From: Thiohalocapsa halophila
Lineage (GTDB): Bacteria; Pseudomonadota; Gammaproteobacteria; Chromatiales; Chromatiaceae
DNA length: 64,000 bases
Assembly: GCF_016583825.1 (NCBI RefSeq)
Contig: NZ_NRRV01000017.1
Location: forward strand, 25,301-89,300
Reading direction: 5' to 3'
A program made the position numbers and the translations under genes. This document shows, one piece after another, positions 36,037-44,776 of the stretch. The notes beneath the pieces were generated by a model. That model searched no databases and was not told the origin of the DNA. It saw only the letters and a program-made list of their open reading frames with translations. The stretch's first letter is position 1; each line of letters begins with the position of its first letter.

Positions 36037-36824
36037 TGCGACGCCGGTGCTGCGTGCTGCTGCTGGCGCTGTTGCTGTCGCCGACAGCGGTCTGGGCCGA
36101 TCTGCGCGTCGGTGTCTTCGGTCAGGACCCGCCGTTCAGCTTCATCGACGAGAACGGCGAGCTCGTCGGGTTCGACATCGACATCGCCCAAGCCCTGTGT
36201 GCCGAGGCGCGCTTTCAATGCCGGCTGGTGCCCAAGGACTGGGCGGCGCTGCTGCCGGCGCTGGAGGCGCGCGAGCTGGACGTGGTGGTGGCATCGGTGG
36301 CTATCACCGATGAGCGCCGCGAGCGCGTGCTCTTCACGCGTCCTTATTATCGCAGCCCAGTCCGTTTCGTAGCGCGCGCCGGCGAGCTGGATGCGGTCAC
36401 GCCGGCGGCCTTGATGGGCAAGCACATCGGTGTGTGGCGGGGCACAACGATGGATGACTATCTCAGCACGCACTACGCCGGGCATGCGGAGATCATCCGC
36501 TACAGTACCCAGCCCGGTGCCCTGGTGGATCTGGTGCTGGGGCGCTTGGACGCGGTGCTCGGCGAAGCGCTGTCGCTGGAGCGGAACTTTCTGAGCGCCG
36601 AGCACGGGGCGGACTTCGAGCTCGTCGGCGCCCCCATCGACGACCCCGCAGCCTTTGGGCACGGCAACGGCATCGCCGTCGCACGCCACAACCAGGGCCT
36701 GCGCGAGCTGTTCGACCGCGCCATCGCCAACATCCACGTCAACGGCGTCTTCGAGCGCATCAAACGGCGCTGGCTCGATGACGATGACGAGGCCAGCGCC
36801 GCCCCTGTCCCCGCAGGCCCTTGA
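36030..36824 (+). CDS. Extracellular solute-binding protein, family 3
   Basis: This is a periplasmic amino-acid-type binding protein of 264 aa. The signal peptide CCVLLLALLLSPTAVWA is cleaved before DLRVG. The family 3 core is LRVGVFGQDPPFSFIDENGELVGFDIDIAQALC, followed by SVAITDERRERVLFTRPYY. It overlaps the preceding gene by 7 bp, with AGGAAGGG as ribosome-binding site, so the two binding proteins are made together. The Asp-rich tail (RRWLDDDDEAS) is unusual. The ligand is unknown. Confidence 0.88.
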   Translation: MVMRRRCCVLLLALLLSPTAVWADLRVGVFGQDPPFSFIDENGELVGFDIDIAQALCAEARFQCRLVPKDWAALLPALEARELDVVVASVAITDERRERVLFTRPYYRSPVRFVARAGELDAVTPAALMGKHIGVWRGTTMDDYLSTHYAGHAEIIRYSTQPGALVDLVLGRLDAVLGEALSLERNFLSAEHGADFELVGAPIDDPAAFGHGNGIAVARHNQGLRELFDRAIANIHVNGVFERIKRRWLDDDDEASAAPVPAGP

Positions 36825-36852
36825 TCAAAACGTCAGCGGGCAGATGCCCGCC

Positions 36853-36910
36853 GTGGGAGCGGCGTCCTCGCCGCGACTGGCTCTGATCGCGCCGAGGACG
36901 GCGCTCTCAC
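36853..36910. repeat. Inverted repeat GTGGGAGCGGCGTCCTCG type
   Basis: Two 24-nt arms (36853-36876 and 36887-36910) match at 21 of 24 positions around a 10-nt loop. It lies between the family 3 binding protein and the MscK-type channel gene, which are convergent. It probably forms a strong RNA hairpin; no T-tract follows. Confidence 0.65.
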
Positions 36911-36970
36911 GTCATGTGCCCCCTTCGGCACAGCCCCGGCGCCCTGAGGCCGCGCAAGCAGGCGCAGGGC

Positions 36971-37048
36971 GTAGGGTGGACAAGCGAAGCGCCGTCCACC
37001 AGCTTACGGGTGGCCCCGGGGTGGACTTCGCTGTCGCTCGTCCACTAC
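36971..37048. repeat. Imperfect palindrome of GTAGGGTGGAC...GTCCACTAC type
   Basis: The segment starts with GTAGGGTGGACAAGCGAAG and ends with CTTCGCTGTCGCTCGTCCACTAC-type sequence, an imperfect inverted repeat of about 30-nt arms. Each arm is itself partly palindromic (GTGGAC/GTCCAC). From memory, similar intergenic repeats are frequent in gammaproteobacterial genomes. It lies between convergent genes. Confidence 0.6.
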
Positions 37049-37094
37049 TGGCCGCGCTAACGATCAAGCCCCTATAACCGGCTCCGATCTCGCC

Positions 37095-40000
37095 TCACAG
37101 CTCGGGCTTGGGCGCCCCCAAGCCCGCGAGCAGACCGCGGCTGTCCTCGTCCAGGTGCATGGTCACGTCGCGCTTGGCATGGGGCATCTTGATGCCGTGC
37201 TCGCGGAAGCTGCGACCAATGGCAAGCAGCACTTGGGAGCGGATGCCGAGCGTGCCCGGCCCGTCGTTCATGCTGAAACAGTACTGCACCCGGATGTCCA
37301 CGGATGACTCCGAGTACTCCCACAGGAAGACGCCGGGCTCCGGGTCGGACAGCACATAGGGGTGGCGGCGCAGGATGCGCTCGATGAGACGGATGGCAAG
37401 CTCCGCGTCGTCTTCGTAGCGGATGCGGATGTAGTGCACGCTGCGCAGCAGGTCGTCGCTGCGGGTCCAGTTGGTGAACTCGCCGCTGATCACCGAGCCG
37501 TTGGGGATGATCACTTCCTGCTTGTCCAGCGTGCGCATGGTGAGCGAGCGGATGCCGATGCGCGTGACGCTGCCGAGGTTGCTGCCGATGCTGACGAAGT
37601 CGCCCACCTTGAGCGGGCGCTCCGCCAGCAGCAGCACCCCGGAGACGAAGTTGTTGATGATGTTCTGCAGCCCGAAGCCGATGCCCACGCCGAGGCTCGC
37701 CGCAAACACGGTCAGCGTCGTGATATCGAAGCCGATGATCCGCAGGGCCAGCAGCACGCCGGCGACGATGATCACGTACTGGGTGAAGGTCGCCAGCGCC
37801 TGGCGCAGACCTGCGTCCCGCACCCGGCGATAGGCCAGGTTGTAGCTGACCTGCTGGCTCCAGCCGGCGATGTAGAAGACGCTCGCCACCAGCACCACCG
37901 CGAGCAGGATGTCGGCGATGGTGAAGGCGGACTCGCCGAGCTTGAGCAAGGGCGTATCGATGAGGGCGAGGAGCCAGCGCACCACGGGTGTGTCGGCATG
38001 CCAGTCCCAGAGCGCGAATAGCAGCCAGCCGGCGCCGAGCACCGCCAACAGGACGCCGAGCCGATAGCCTGGCTCGACGAAGTGGGTGCGCCAGAACTCG
38101 GCGAGCTCGTCGGTGACGGCCGCCGGCGCTGGTGTTGGCGTGACGCCGTCGTCGCCGTCGGCGGGTGCTTGCTCCGCCGTATCCTCCAGGCTGCCCTCCG
38201 GGGTGGCGGGGTGCAGCTCATCCCAGGGCTCGGCAGCGTCCGCCGCCGGTTGGGCGGCCGGTGCGGAAGCCGGCAGCAGGTGCTCCACGGTCCGGTCGCG
38301 CAGGTCCGCCAGCACCCCGATGACGAAGGCGAGCAACAGCCCCACCACCACGGCCCAGGCCAGGTAAGTCAGCAAGGCCCAGGCGAGATTGATGTAGCCG
38401 ATGAGGCCGGTGAGCCCCACCGCCAGTAGAAACAGGGGCAGCAGGCGCGAGAGCGAGGCGACCGTGGCCGCCACCAGCCGCCGGCGTCCCGACTGCGCCG
38501 CGAGCCCGCGGAAGAGGCCGTAGAGGGCGAACGCCGGCAGGGCCAACGCCAGCACGCCGAGCATCGCGAGCCGGTCCAGCAGATCCGCCAGGATGGGCGC
38601 CAGCGGGAGTGCGCTGGTCAGGATGTAGGCCGCCGCAACGGCGGCGGCGAGCAGCAGCCCGAGGCGCAGCTTGCGATAGAACGCCTTGCGCGAGCGCAGG
38701 GCCGTGCTCGCTGCCGCTGTAACAGGTTGCGCATCGGCGGGCGCCTCGGCATCGGTCCTCTGCTCGGTGGGCTCGGTCGTGTCCACGGCGGCCGGTGGCG
38801 CAGACGGGGCCTGGAGCGCTCGCGTCGTCGCCGGTTCGGTTTGCTCGGCCCCGCCTGCGCCGGCGACGGGCTCGGCGGCGGCCATCGCCGGCGTCTGCGG
38901 GTCATCGGTTACGGTGCCGGCGGCATCCGTCTCAGCTCGCCCGGGCGTTGTGTCGGCGCCGGGGTGGGCCTGCGCGTCCTGCGGCTGCGCGTAGAGCAGC
39001 TCCCGCGTCAGCGCCAGCACGAAGCCCAGCAATGCCGGCAGCAGCAGGATCAGCAGGATCGGCCGTATCAAATCGCCCGTGAGATCATAGGCGATCACCA
39101 CCAATAGCCAGAGCAGCGCCGGCAGCAGCGCCGGCAGCACGCGGGCCAAGGGCCTGACGAGCTCGGCGAGTCGGCTGTCGGGGTCCTGAGCAGCGCACCA
39201 TCGCCGCAGCAGCCGCCGGCCCGCGAGCACCAGCAGCAACAGCCCGAGTCCGGCGGCGAGGGCGAGGGCATTGCGCGCGGGCCCAGCGCTCGCGGTGCCC
39301 GTGCGCAGGGCCTCCCAGATGCCCCCCAGCGCATTGCTGAGGAGCTGCGGCAAATGCAGGGCATTGTCGGCGAGACGCCGCCAATCGTCGGCGCTGTCCG
39401 GCAGGTGGCGGCGCTCGGCGAGCGCGCCGGCGTAGCGCTCGGCGATGACCCGGTCGAATGTCGCCTGCTCGGCTTGCGCTGCCTCGCGCAGCTGCTCGAT
39501 ATCCGCCTGCTGCAGGTCGATGGCCTTGTCCAGGTCTTCCAACAGCACCAGGTCCGGCGCCTCGTCGCTGCTGTGGCGGGTCAGCGCCGCGCGCTTGGAG
39601 CGGAGCACATCGCGTTGGCCGGTCAGCGCCTCGGCGATTTGTGCCAAGTCGTCGGCGACCCCCGCCAGCCGGCGCTCGGCGCCGCGCAGCACGTGCAGGG
39701 GCATCAGCTCGTCGCGCCGCAGGGCGCGCAGATCGTCCAGGGCATTGCCGGCGAGGATCAGCTCCAGGTCGTTCTGGCGCAGGAAGCTGCGGGTGACGGC
39801 GTCGTCGATGCGCATCTCGAGCGCGCGCAGGCGGGCTTGTTGCGCCGGCTCTTCTGCCTGCGCCGGGTCGGAATCCTTCATCCCAGAGGCGGCGCTGACC
39901 AAGCGCGCGGCGCGGCGCAGATGATCGGCGATGACCGACTCCAGCAGCGGCACCCGGGGGTCCTGTGCGAACAAGCCCGCGCTCTCAAGCTCGCTCAGGC

Positions 40001-40604
40001 GCAGCCGACTCTGAAGCAGGCGCAGATGGTCCTCGAGCAGCGTTACATAGCGGCGGTTCACGTGCAGCGCCTCGCCGTAGCTGGCGATGATCTGCTCGGT
40101 GAGCTGCGCCTGTCCGGCGAGCAGATCGCGGGCGACCTCGTTGCGCAGATCGCGCACGCTGGCCTCGCGCTCGTCGTCCGCAGCGCCGGCGATGGCCCGC
40201 TCCAGCTGCGCGATCTGCCTGCGGAGCCGCTCCAGTGCCAGGGTCCGTTGCTCGATGCGCCCCTGTAGAACGGCAGTGCGCGATTGCACGGAGTCCAGGC
40301 GCAGCCGGGCTTGGCGCAGGGCCTCGGCGGAGATGTCGTCGCTGTAGAGGCGGAGCTCGTCTCGGGCCAAGCGCTCGGCGAATGCCGCCCGGTCGGCCGC
40401 GCGGCGCGCGCGGGTGGCGTCGATCTCCTCGATCAGACTCGCGAGCTGGTCGTTCTCGCGCTCGATCTCGCGCAGATCCGGGATCGGCAGATCGGCGACG
40501 GCAGCCGCGGTGAACGCCAGAGCCAGAGCGCACAGCAGCGCGCGGAGGGCCCTGCGCGCAGGGGCTGACTGGTGACGCCTTCTAAGCGGCTCGGCATAGG
40601 CCAT
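37095..40604 (-). CDS. MscK/KefA-type mechanosensitive channel
   Basis: This is a large mechanosensitive channel of the MscS superfamily, 1169 aa. It has a signal peptide (ALLCALALAFTAAAVA), a long periplasmic coiled-coil region (about residues 30-450), several transmembrane helices with an Ala/Pro/Thr-rich cytoplasmic insert at about 590-650 and a second acidic insert around 800. The C-terminal MscS core follows: SLGVGIGFGLQNIINNFVSG, then LAERPLKVGDFVSIG and IIPNGSVISGEFTNWT. It releases solutes on hypo-osmotic shock. ATG 40604 is chosen; a TTG 48 nt upstream is also possible. Confidence 0.93.
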   Translation of the reverse strand: MAYAEPLRRRHQSAPARRALRALLCALALAFTAAAVADLPIPDLREIERENDQLASLIEEIDATRARRAADRAAFAERLARDELRLYSDDISAEALRQARLRLDSVQSRTAVLQGRIEQRTLALERLRRQIAQLERAIAGAADDEREASVRDLRNEVARDLLAGQAQLTEQIIASYGEALHVNRRYVTLLEDHLRLLQSRLRLSELESAGLFAQDPRVPLLESVIADHLRRAARLVSAASGMKDSDPAQAEEPAQQARLRALEMRIDDAVTRSFLRQNDLELILAGNALDDLRALRRDELMPLHVLRGAERRLAGVADDLAQIAEALTGQRDVLRSKRAALTRHSSDEAPDLVLLEDLDKAIDLQQADIEQLREAAQAEQATFDRVIAERYAGALAERRHLPDSADDWRRLADNALHLPQLLSNALGGIWEALRTGTASAGPARNALALAAGLGLLLLVLAGRRLLRRWCAAQDPDSRLAELVRPLARVLPALLPALLWLLVVIAYDLTGDLIRPILLILLLPALLGFVLALTRELLYAQPQDAQAHPGADTTPGRAETDAAGTVTDDPQTPAMAAAEPVAGAGGAEQTEPATTRALQAPSAPPAAVDTTEPTEQRTDAEAPADAQPVTAAASTALRSRKAFYRKLRLGLLLAAAVAAAYILTSALPLAPILADLLDRLAMLGVLALALPAFALYGLFRGLAAQSGRRRLVAATVASLSRLLPLFLLAVGLTGLIGYINLAWALLTYLAWAVVVGLLLAFVIGVLADLRDRTVEHLLPASAPAAQPAADAAEPWDELHPATPEGSLEDTAEQAPADGDDGVTPTPAPAAVTDELAEFWRTHFVEPGYRLGVLLAVLGAGWLLFALWDWHADTPVVRWLLALIDTPLLKLGESAFTIADILLAVVLVASVFYIAGWSQQVSYNLAYRRVRDAGLRQALATFTQYVIIVAGVLLALRIIGFDITTLTVFAASLGVGIGFGLQNIINNFVSGVLLLAERPLKVGDFVSIGSNLGSVTRIGIRSLTMRTLDKQEVIIPNGSVISGEFTNWTRSDDLLRSVHYIRIRYEDDAELAIRLIERILRRHPYVLSDPEPGVFLWEYSESSVDIRVQYCFSMNDGPGTLGIRSQVLLAIGRSFREHGIKMPHAKRDVTMHLDEDSRGLLAGLGAPKPEL

Positions 40605-40852
40605 GGGCAGGATGGGTGCAGGCGGTGAGGGCAAATCGTGGAGTTTACTCAACTGCGGTCCCGCAGGCCCCGCCAGCCGCAGACCGGCGCCCGCCCAACG
40701 AGGCCACGATGCACCCGGCGACTCGCGGGCCCCGGCTCAGCGCCGTTGCGCGAGCCTGTCGGGCGCGAGAGCGCTATCAGCACCCGATCCAGTCCGGCGC
40801 CGAGTAGGCCCTCTTGGGCTGGACAAAGCAACCGCGAAGACCCTGCCGCGCT

Positions 40853-41410
40853 CTAAGGTGACGCGCGCAGGTCGAGGGAGACGGGGGTGAGCGGCTGCGC
40901 GTGCGGGGCCATCTGTGCCCAGAGCTCGGCATAGGTGCGCCCGTCTACCGGATGGCGGTCCGCGGGCGCAGCCTGCGCCAGCGGCGCCAGCACGAAGCCG
41001 TATTTCAGGATCTCGTCCCGCGGCAGCTCGGAGCCGTCGATGGTGCCGGCGGCCTCGCCCCAGGTGAGAAGGTCCAGATCCAGCGTGCGCGGCGCGAACT
41101 TGTTCGGCCCGCGCACGCGACCATGGGCGTCCTCGATGTCGCGCAGGAGCCGATTGATCTCCGCGACGCCGAGGCGGGTGTCGATGCCGACCACCAGGTT
41201 GTAGAAGGGCTCGCCCTCGAAGCCGATGGCCTCGGTCTCATACACCGGTGAGATCGACAGTGGCCCGAAGTACCGTCGCAGGTCGGCGATGGCGCCGCGG
41301 ATGGAGGCCTCGCGCTGGACATTGCTGCCGACGCTGATCCAGCAGCGGCGGCTGCCGGCCCCGGTCTGCGTCCGCGCCGGGGCGCTGCCGCGGGCCGGGT
41401 CGGCGCTCAC
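40853..41410 (-). CDS. folK: 2-amino-4-hydroxy-6-hydroxymethyldihydropteridine pyrophosphokinase
   Basis: HPPK transfers pyrophosphate from ATP to 6-hydroxymethyl-7,8-dihydropterin in folate synthesis. The 185-aa protein has ISVGSNVQREASI near the N-terminus (most members have LGSN), PFYNLVVGIDT, the signature RTLDLDLLTWG and LPRDEILKYGFVLAPLAQ (most members have HPR). The N-terminus carries a ~20-residue extension rich in Ala, Arg and Thr. The start overlaps the folB stop in ATGA. Confidence 0.93.
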   Translation of the reverse strand: MSADPARGSAPARTQTGAGSRRCWISVGSNVQREASIRGAIADLRRYFGPLSISPVYETEAIGFEGEPFYNLVVGIDTRLGVAEINRLLRDIEDAHGRVRGPNKFAPRTLDLDLLTWGEAAGTIDGSELPRDEILKYGFVLAPLAQAAPADRHPVDGRTYAELWAQMAPHAQPLTPVSLDLRASP

Positions 41411-41766
41411 GCCGGGCGCTCGCCGCGCTCGATGACGACGCCGACGCCGGCGGCATCGGTGACCGCGCCGATCTTGTCCAAGGTGATACGCACCCAGGGC
41501 ACGCCGAACTCGTCCCGGATGATGGCGGCGCAGCGCTCGGCCAGGGTTTCCACCAGCTCGAACTGGGCGTCGCCGACGAACTGCTTCAGGCGCTTGGAAA
41601 TGGCTTTGTAGTCCAAAGCGTCCTCGATACGGTCCGACGCGGCGGCCTTGGCGTTGTCGCTCGCCATTTCAACGTCGAGCATCACCGGCTGCTTGATGGC
41701 CTTCTCCCAGTCGTAGATGCCGATGACGGTTTCGATGCGCAGTTGGCGTAGGAAGACGATGTCCAT
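41407..41766 (-). CDS. folB: Dihydroneopterin aldolase
   Basis: FolB converts 7,8-dihydroneopterin to 6-hydroxymethyl-7,8-dihydropterin, the substrate of FolK. The 119-aa protein shows FLRQLRIETVIGIYDWEKAIKQ with the catalytic Glu in YDWE, then DALDYKAISKRLKQF and FELVETLAERCAAII. The folB-folK order with a four-base overlap is a compact folate operon. Confidence 0.95.
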   Translation of the reverse strand: MDIVFLRQLRIETVIGIYDWEKAIKQPVMLDVEMASDNAKAAASDRIEDALDYKAISKRLKQFVGDAQFELVETLAERCAAIIRDEFGVPWVRITLDKIGAVTDAAGVGVVIERGERPA

Positions 41767-41772
41767 GGGGAG

Positions 41773-41796
41773 GGGCTGAGGGCTGAGGGCTGAGGG
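41773..41796. repeat. GGGCTGA heptamer tandem repeat upstream of folB
   Basis: Three units of GGCTGAG lie within 30 bp upstream of the folB start. It resembles half of the stuttering repeats found elsewhere in the window, without a complementary arm. Confidence 0.45.
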
Positions 41797-41933
41797 ACAA
41801 CAGCCGCCGGCGCGGGCAGCTGGACTTTCACGAGCGTTCGGCCCGCTAGGGTGGCGGCGCGCTCGGTCATTGCAAGCGTTCTGACTCGCCAGAGGCTTGA
41901 CCGCGGGGGCTGCAGCCGGTCCAATGCCGCGCC

Positions 41934-42572
41934 ATGGACGCGACCTTTTTTATCTCCTTGGCCCTGGCCGTCGGTGCCTACCTGCTGGGCTCTGTCTCCA
42001 GCGCCATCGTCGTCTGCCGGCTGATGGGACTGCCGGACCCGCGCACGCAAGGCTCCAACAACCCTGGCGCCACCAATGTGCTGCGCATTGGCGGCGCCAA
42101 GGCAAAGCCGGCGGCGGCCGTCACACTGGGGGGCGACACCCTCAAGGGCGTGCTGCCAATGCTGGCGGCCCATGCCGTCGGGGCCGCCCCGCTGACGCTG
42201 GGGCTGGTGGGCCTTGCGGCCTTCGTTGGGCACCTGTTCCCGGTGTTCTTCGGCTTTCGCGGGGGCAAGGGGGTCGCCACCGCGCTCGGCGTGCAGATCG
42301 GGCTCTACTGGCCCATTGGCGCGGTGACGGCGGCGGTGTGGCTGTTCGTCGCCAAGGTGCTGCGGATCTCGTCGCTGTCGGCGCTGGTCTCCATGGCCCT
42401 GGCGCCGGTGGTGGTCTGGCTCTTCTGGCCCGAGCCAGCGCTCGTTGGCATGCAGCTGGTGGTCACGGGGCTCTTGTTCCTGCGCCACCGCAGCAACATC
42501 CGCAAGCTGCTGCGCGGCGAAGAGGGGCAGATCGGCGCGACGGCCGAAGATGGTCCGCGGGCGGAGGGGTGA
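41934..42572 (+). CDS. plsY: Glycerol-3-phosphate acyltransferase PlsY
   Basis: PlsY is an inner-membrane enzyme that acylates glycerol-3-phosphate with acyl-phosphate, the first step of phospholipid synthesis. The 212-aa protein has five predicted membrane helices. Signatures include AYLLGSVSSAIVVCRL, GSNNPGATNVLRIGG, DTLKGVLP and GHLFPVFFGFRGGKGVATALG. It is divergent from folB and convergent with tsaD, as in many Gammaproteobacteria. Confidence 0.96.
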   Translation: MDATFFISLALAVGAYLLGSVSSAIVVCRLMGLPDPRTQGSNNPGATNVLRIGGAKAKPAAAVTLGGDTLKGVLPMLAAHAVGAAPLTLGLVGLAAFVGHLFPVFFGFRGGKGVATALGVQIGLYWPIGAVTAAVWLFVAKVLRISSLSALVSMALAPVVVWLFWPEPALVGMQLVVTGLLFLRHRSNIRKLLRGEEGQIGATAEDGPRAEG

Positions 42573-42579
42573 CGGGGTC

Positions 42580-42682
42580 GAGTATCGAGGAGGGAGTATC
42601 GAGGAGCGAGTTTCGAGGAGCGAGTTTCGAGTATCGAGGGCCTCGCCCCTCGTCACTCGAAACTCGTCACTCGTCACTCGTC
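42580..42682. repeat. Stuttering inverted repeat between plsY and tsaD
   Basis: The left part (42580-42639) repeats GAGTATCGAGGAG/GAGTTTCGAGGAGC units. The right part (about 42650-42682) repeats CTCGTCA/CACTCGAAACTCG units, complementary to the left. The stop codon of tsaD (42674-42676) lies inside the right arm. The structure sits between two convergent genes. Confidence 0.75.
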
Positions 42683-43708
42683 CCATAGCTCCGGCAGGGC
42701 GTCCAGCGGCCATCTGGGCATGGCCGTGAACGCCAGCGCTTCGCTCTGCCCGGCGGCCAGGCGCTGGTGGCCGGCGAACGCGATCATCGCGCCATTGTCC
42801 GTGCACAGGGCGAGCCTCGGGTAGAAGGCGCGGCCGCTGCGCTGCGCCATCATCGCGTCCACCCGCTCCCGCAGCCGGCGGTTGGCACTGACGCCGCCGG
42901 CGAGCACCAGGCGGTCCACGCCCGCGGCCTCGACGGCGCGGCGGCATTTGATGACCAGCGTCTCCACCACCGCGTCCTCGAAGGCGCGGGCGATGTCGGC
43001 CCTCGCCTGCTCGGTATCGCTGCGGTGGGCGAGCTCCTCGCGCACGGTGTTGAGCGCGAAGGTCTTGAGCCCGCTGAAGCTGAAATCGAGCCCCGGGCGG
43101 TCGGTCATGGGCCGCGGAAAGACATAGCGCCCAGGCTCCCCCTGCTCGGCGAGCTTCGCCAGCGCCGGCCCGCCGGGGTAGGGGAGATCCAGGATCTTTG
43201 CGGTCTTGTCGAAGGCTTCGCCCGCGGCGTCGTCCACGGACTCCCCGAGCAGGCGGTAGCGGCCCGCCGCGGCCACCTCCACCAGCTGGGTGTGGCCGCC
43301 GGAGACCAAGAGCGCCACAAAGGGAAAGGCGGGCGCCGGCTCTTCCAGCAGGGGCGCGAGCAAGTGGCCTTCCATGTGGTGCACGCCGATGGCCGGCACG
43401 CCCCAGCCCCAGGCCAGGCTGCGCCCGAGTCCAGCGCCCACCAGCAGGGCGCCCACGAGTCCGGGGCCTGCGGTGTAGGCGACGCCGTCGATGTCCGCCG
43501 CCGTTGTGCCCGCCTCCGCCATCACCAGCCGGATCAACGGCGTCAGGCGGCGGATGTGATCGCGGGACGCGAGCTCGGGGACAACGCCCCCGTAGGCTGC
43601 GTGCAGGTCCACTTGGCTGTGCACGGTGTGCGCCAGCAGGCCGGCGGCGCCGTCGAAGACGGCGACGCCGGTTTCGTCGCAGGAGGTTTCGATGCCGAGG
43701 ACGCGCAT
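42674..43708 (-). CDS. tsaD: tRNA N6-threonylcarbamoyladenosine transferase TsaD
   Basis: TsaD, with TsaB and TsaE, transfers threonylcarbamoyl to A37 of ANN-decoding tRNAs. The 344-aa protein has the N-terminus [14 protein letters not shown], the metal-binding His motif HHMEGH (His111 and His115), [14 protein letters not shown] and [18 protein letters not shown] 43708 is the family start. The gene is divergent from rpsU, the conserved arrangement in Gammaproteobacteria. Its last codons and stop are within an inverted repeat. Confidence 0.97.
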   Translation of the reverse strand: MRVLGIETSCDETGVAVFDGAAGLLAHTVHSQVDLHAAYGGVVPELASRDHIRRLTPLIRLVMAEAGTTAADIDGVAYTAGPGLVGALLVGAGLGRSLAWGWGVPAIGVHHMEGHLLAPLLEEPAPAFPFVALLVSGGHTQLVEVAAAGRYRLLGESVDDAAGEAFDKTAKILDLPYPGGPALAKLAEQGEPGRYVFPRPMTDRPGLDFSFSGLKTFALNTVREELAHRSDTEQARADIARAFEDAVVETLVIKCRRAVEAAGVDRLVLAGGVSANRRLRERVDAMMAQRSGRAFYPRLALCTDNGAMIAFAGHQRLAAGQSEALAFTAMPRWPLDALPELWDE

Positions 43709-43801
43709 AACGACTGAAGCAGGGTTGGCATTCATCCGAGATCGCCGCGGGAGCGCAGGCTGTCGCTGCGTCGCGGTTACTGCCGGCCGCGGTCGATGGG
43801 G

Positions 43802-43831
43802 TTGCCAGTGCCGCCGGCCGCACTGCATAAT
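43802..43831 (+). promoter_or_regulatory. Putative sigma-70 promoter of the rpsU operon
   Basis: TTGCCA (43802-43807) and CATAAT (43826-43831) are 18 nt apart, which fits a sigma-70 promoter. Transcription would start about 80 bp upstream of rpsU. Confidence 0.5.
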
Positions 43832-43915
43832 GCGCGATTACGCATGCGTTGGCCAGGCCCGAGCGCCGAGGCGCCGCTATCCTCTTTCAAACCGCGTAAA
43901 CCCTAAGGATTGTTT

Positions 43916-44131
43916 ATGCCCAGCGTTCGTATCAAAGAGAACGAGCCCTTCGAGGTCGCTTTGCGTCGCTTCAAGCGCTCCTGCGAAAAGGCCGGCGTCC
44001 TCGCCGAGGTCCGTCGCCGCGAGTTCTACGAGAAGCCGACGGCCGAGCGCAAGCGCAAAAAAGCCGCCGCTGTGAAGCGCCACCACAAGAAGCTCTCCCG
44101 CGAGGCTCGGCGTTGGGAGCGGCCCTACTAG
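43916..44131 (+). CDS. rpsU: 30S ribosomal protein S21
   Basis: S21 is a basic 71-aa protein of the small subunit needed for initiation on many mRNAs. The sequence [20 protein letters not shown] is typical, and the C-terminal half is rich in Lys and Arg. ATG 43916 is preceded by TAAGGA. It heads the rpsU-yqeY-dnaG-rpoD macromolecular synthesis cluster. Confidence 0.98.
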   Translation: MPSVRIKENEPFEVALRRFKRSCEKAGVLAEVRRREFYEKPTAERKRKKAAAVKRHHKKLSREARRWERPY

Positions 44132-44181
44132 CCCCCTCTAAACTCCGGGGCCGGCCGTAGCGGCAGCGTCGCGTGTCCACC

Positions 44182-44625
44182 ATGCTTAAGCAGCGTCTCA
44201 CCGATGATATGAAGGCCGCCATGAAAGGCGGCGACAAGTCGCGCCTCGGCGTCATTCGGCTCATCAATGCCGCCATCAAGCAGCGCGAGGTGGACGAGCG
44301 CGCCGAGCTGGACGACACCCAAGTGCTGGCGGTGTTGGAGAAGATGGTCAAGCAGCGCCGCGACTCCATCACCCAATACGAAGCCGCCGGACGTGAGGAT
44401 CTCGCGGCCGGGGAGCGCTTCGAGCTCGAGATCATCCAGGGTTACTTGCCGGCAGCCCTGTCGGATGCCGAGGTGGATGCCCTCATCGACGAGGCCATGG
44501 CCGCCACCGGCGCCGGCTCCATGCGCGACATGGGCAAGGTCATGGGCGTGCTGAAGCCGAAGCTCCAGGGCCGTGCCGACATGGCCGAGGTGAGCAGTCG
44601 CGTGAAGGCCCGGCTCGCCGGCTGA
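44182..44625 (+). CDS. yqeY: GatB/YqeY domain protein
   Basis: This 147-aa protein is related to the tRNA-binding tail domain of the amidotransferase subunit GatB. Typical segments are LTDDMKAAMKGGDKSRLGVIRLI near the N-terminus, ITQYEAAGREDLAAGE, IIQGYLPAALSDAEVDALI and GSMRDMGKVMGVLKPKLQGRAD. Its role is not firmly known. It lies between rpsU and dnaG as in many Proteobacteria. GTG 44173 is an alternative start. Confidence 0.93.
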   Translation: MLKQRLTDDMKAAMKGGDKSRLGVIRLINAAIKQREVDERAELDDTQVLAVLEKMVKQRRDSITQYEAAGREDLAAGERFELEIIQGYLPAALSDAEVDALIDEAMAATGAGSMRDMGKVMGVLKPKLQGRADMAEVSSRVKARLAG

Positions 44626-44776
44626 CGCGGCCGCTGGCCCGCCGGCGGTACCTCGCGGCCGGAATCCCTCTGCCGGACTGCCCGTTACCGCTGCTTCGTC
44701 GCCGTGACGCGGCCTTCAGGCGACGGCTGCCGGCGATCCAGTCCGTGCTGCACCGGGCGAGCGCCCGAGGTGTTGG

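Noticed and set aside
41682..43823. A 713-codon frame on the minus strand through folB, plsY and tsaD
   Set aside because: It is out of frame with tsaD and folB and antisense to plsY, crosses the intergenic repeat and shows no family similarity.
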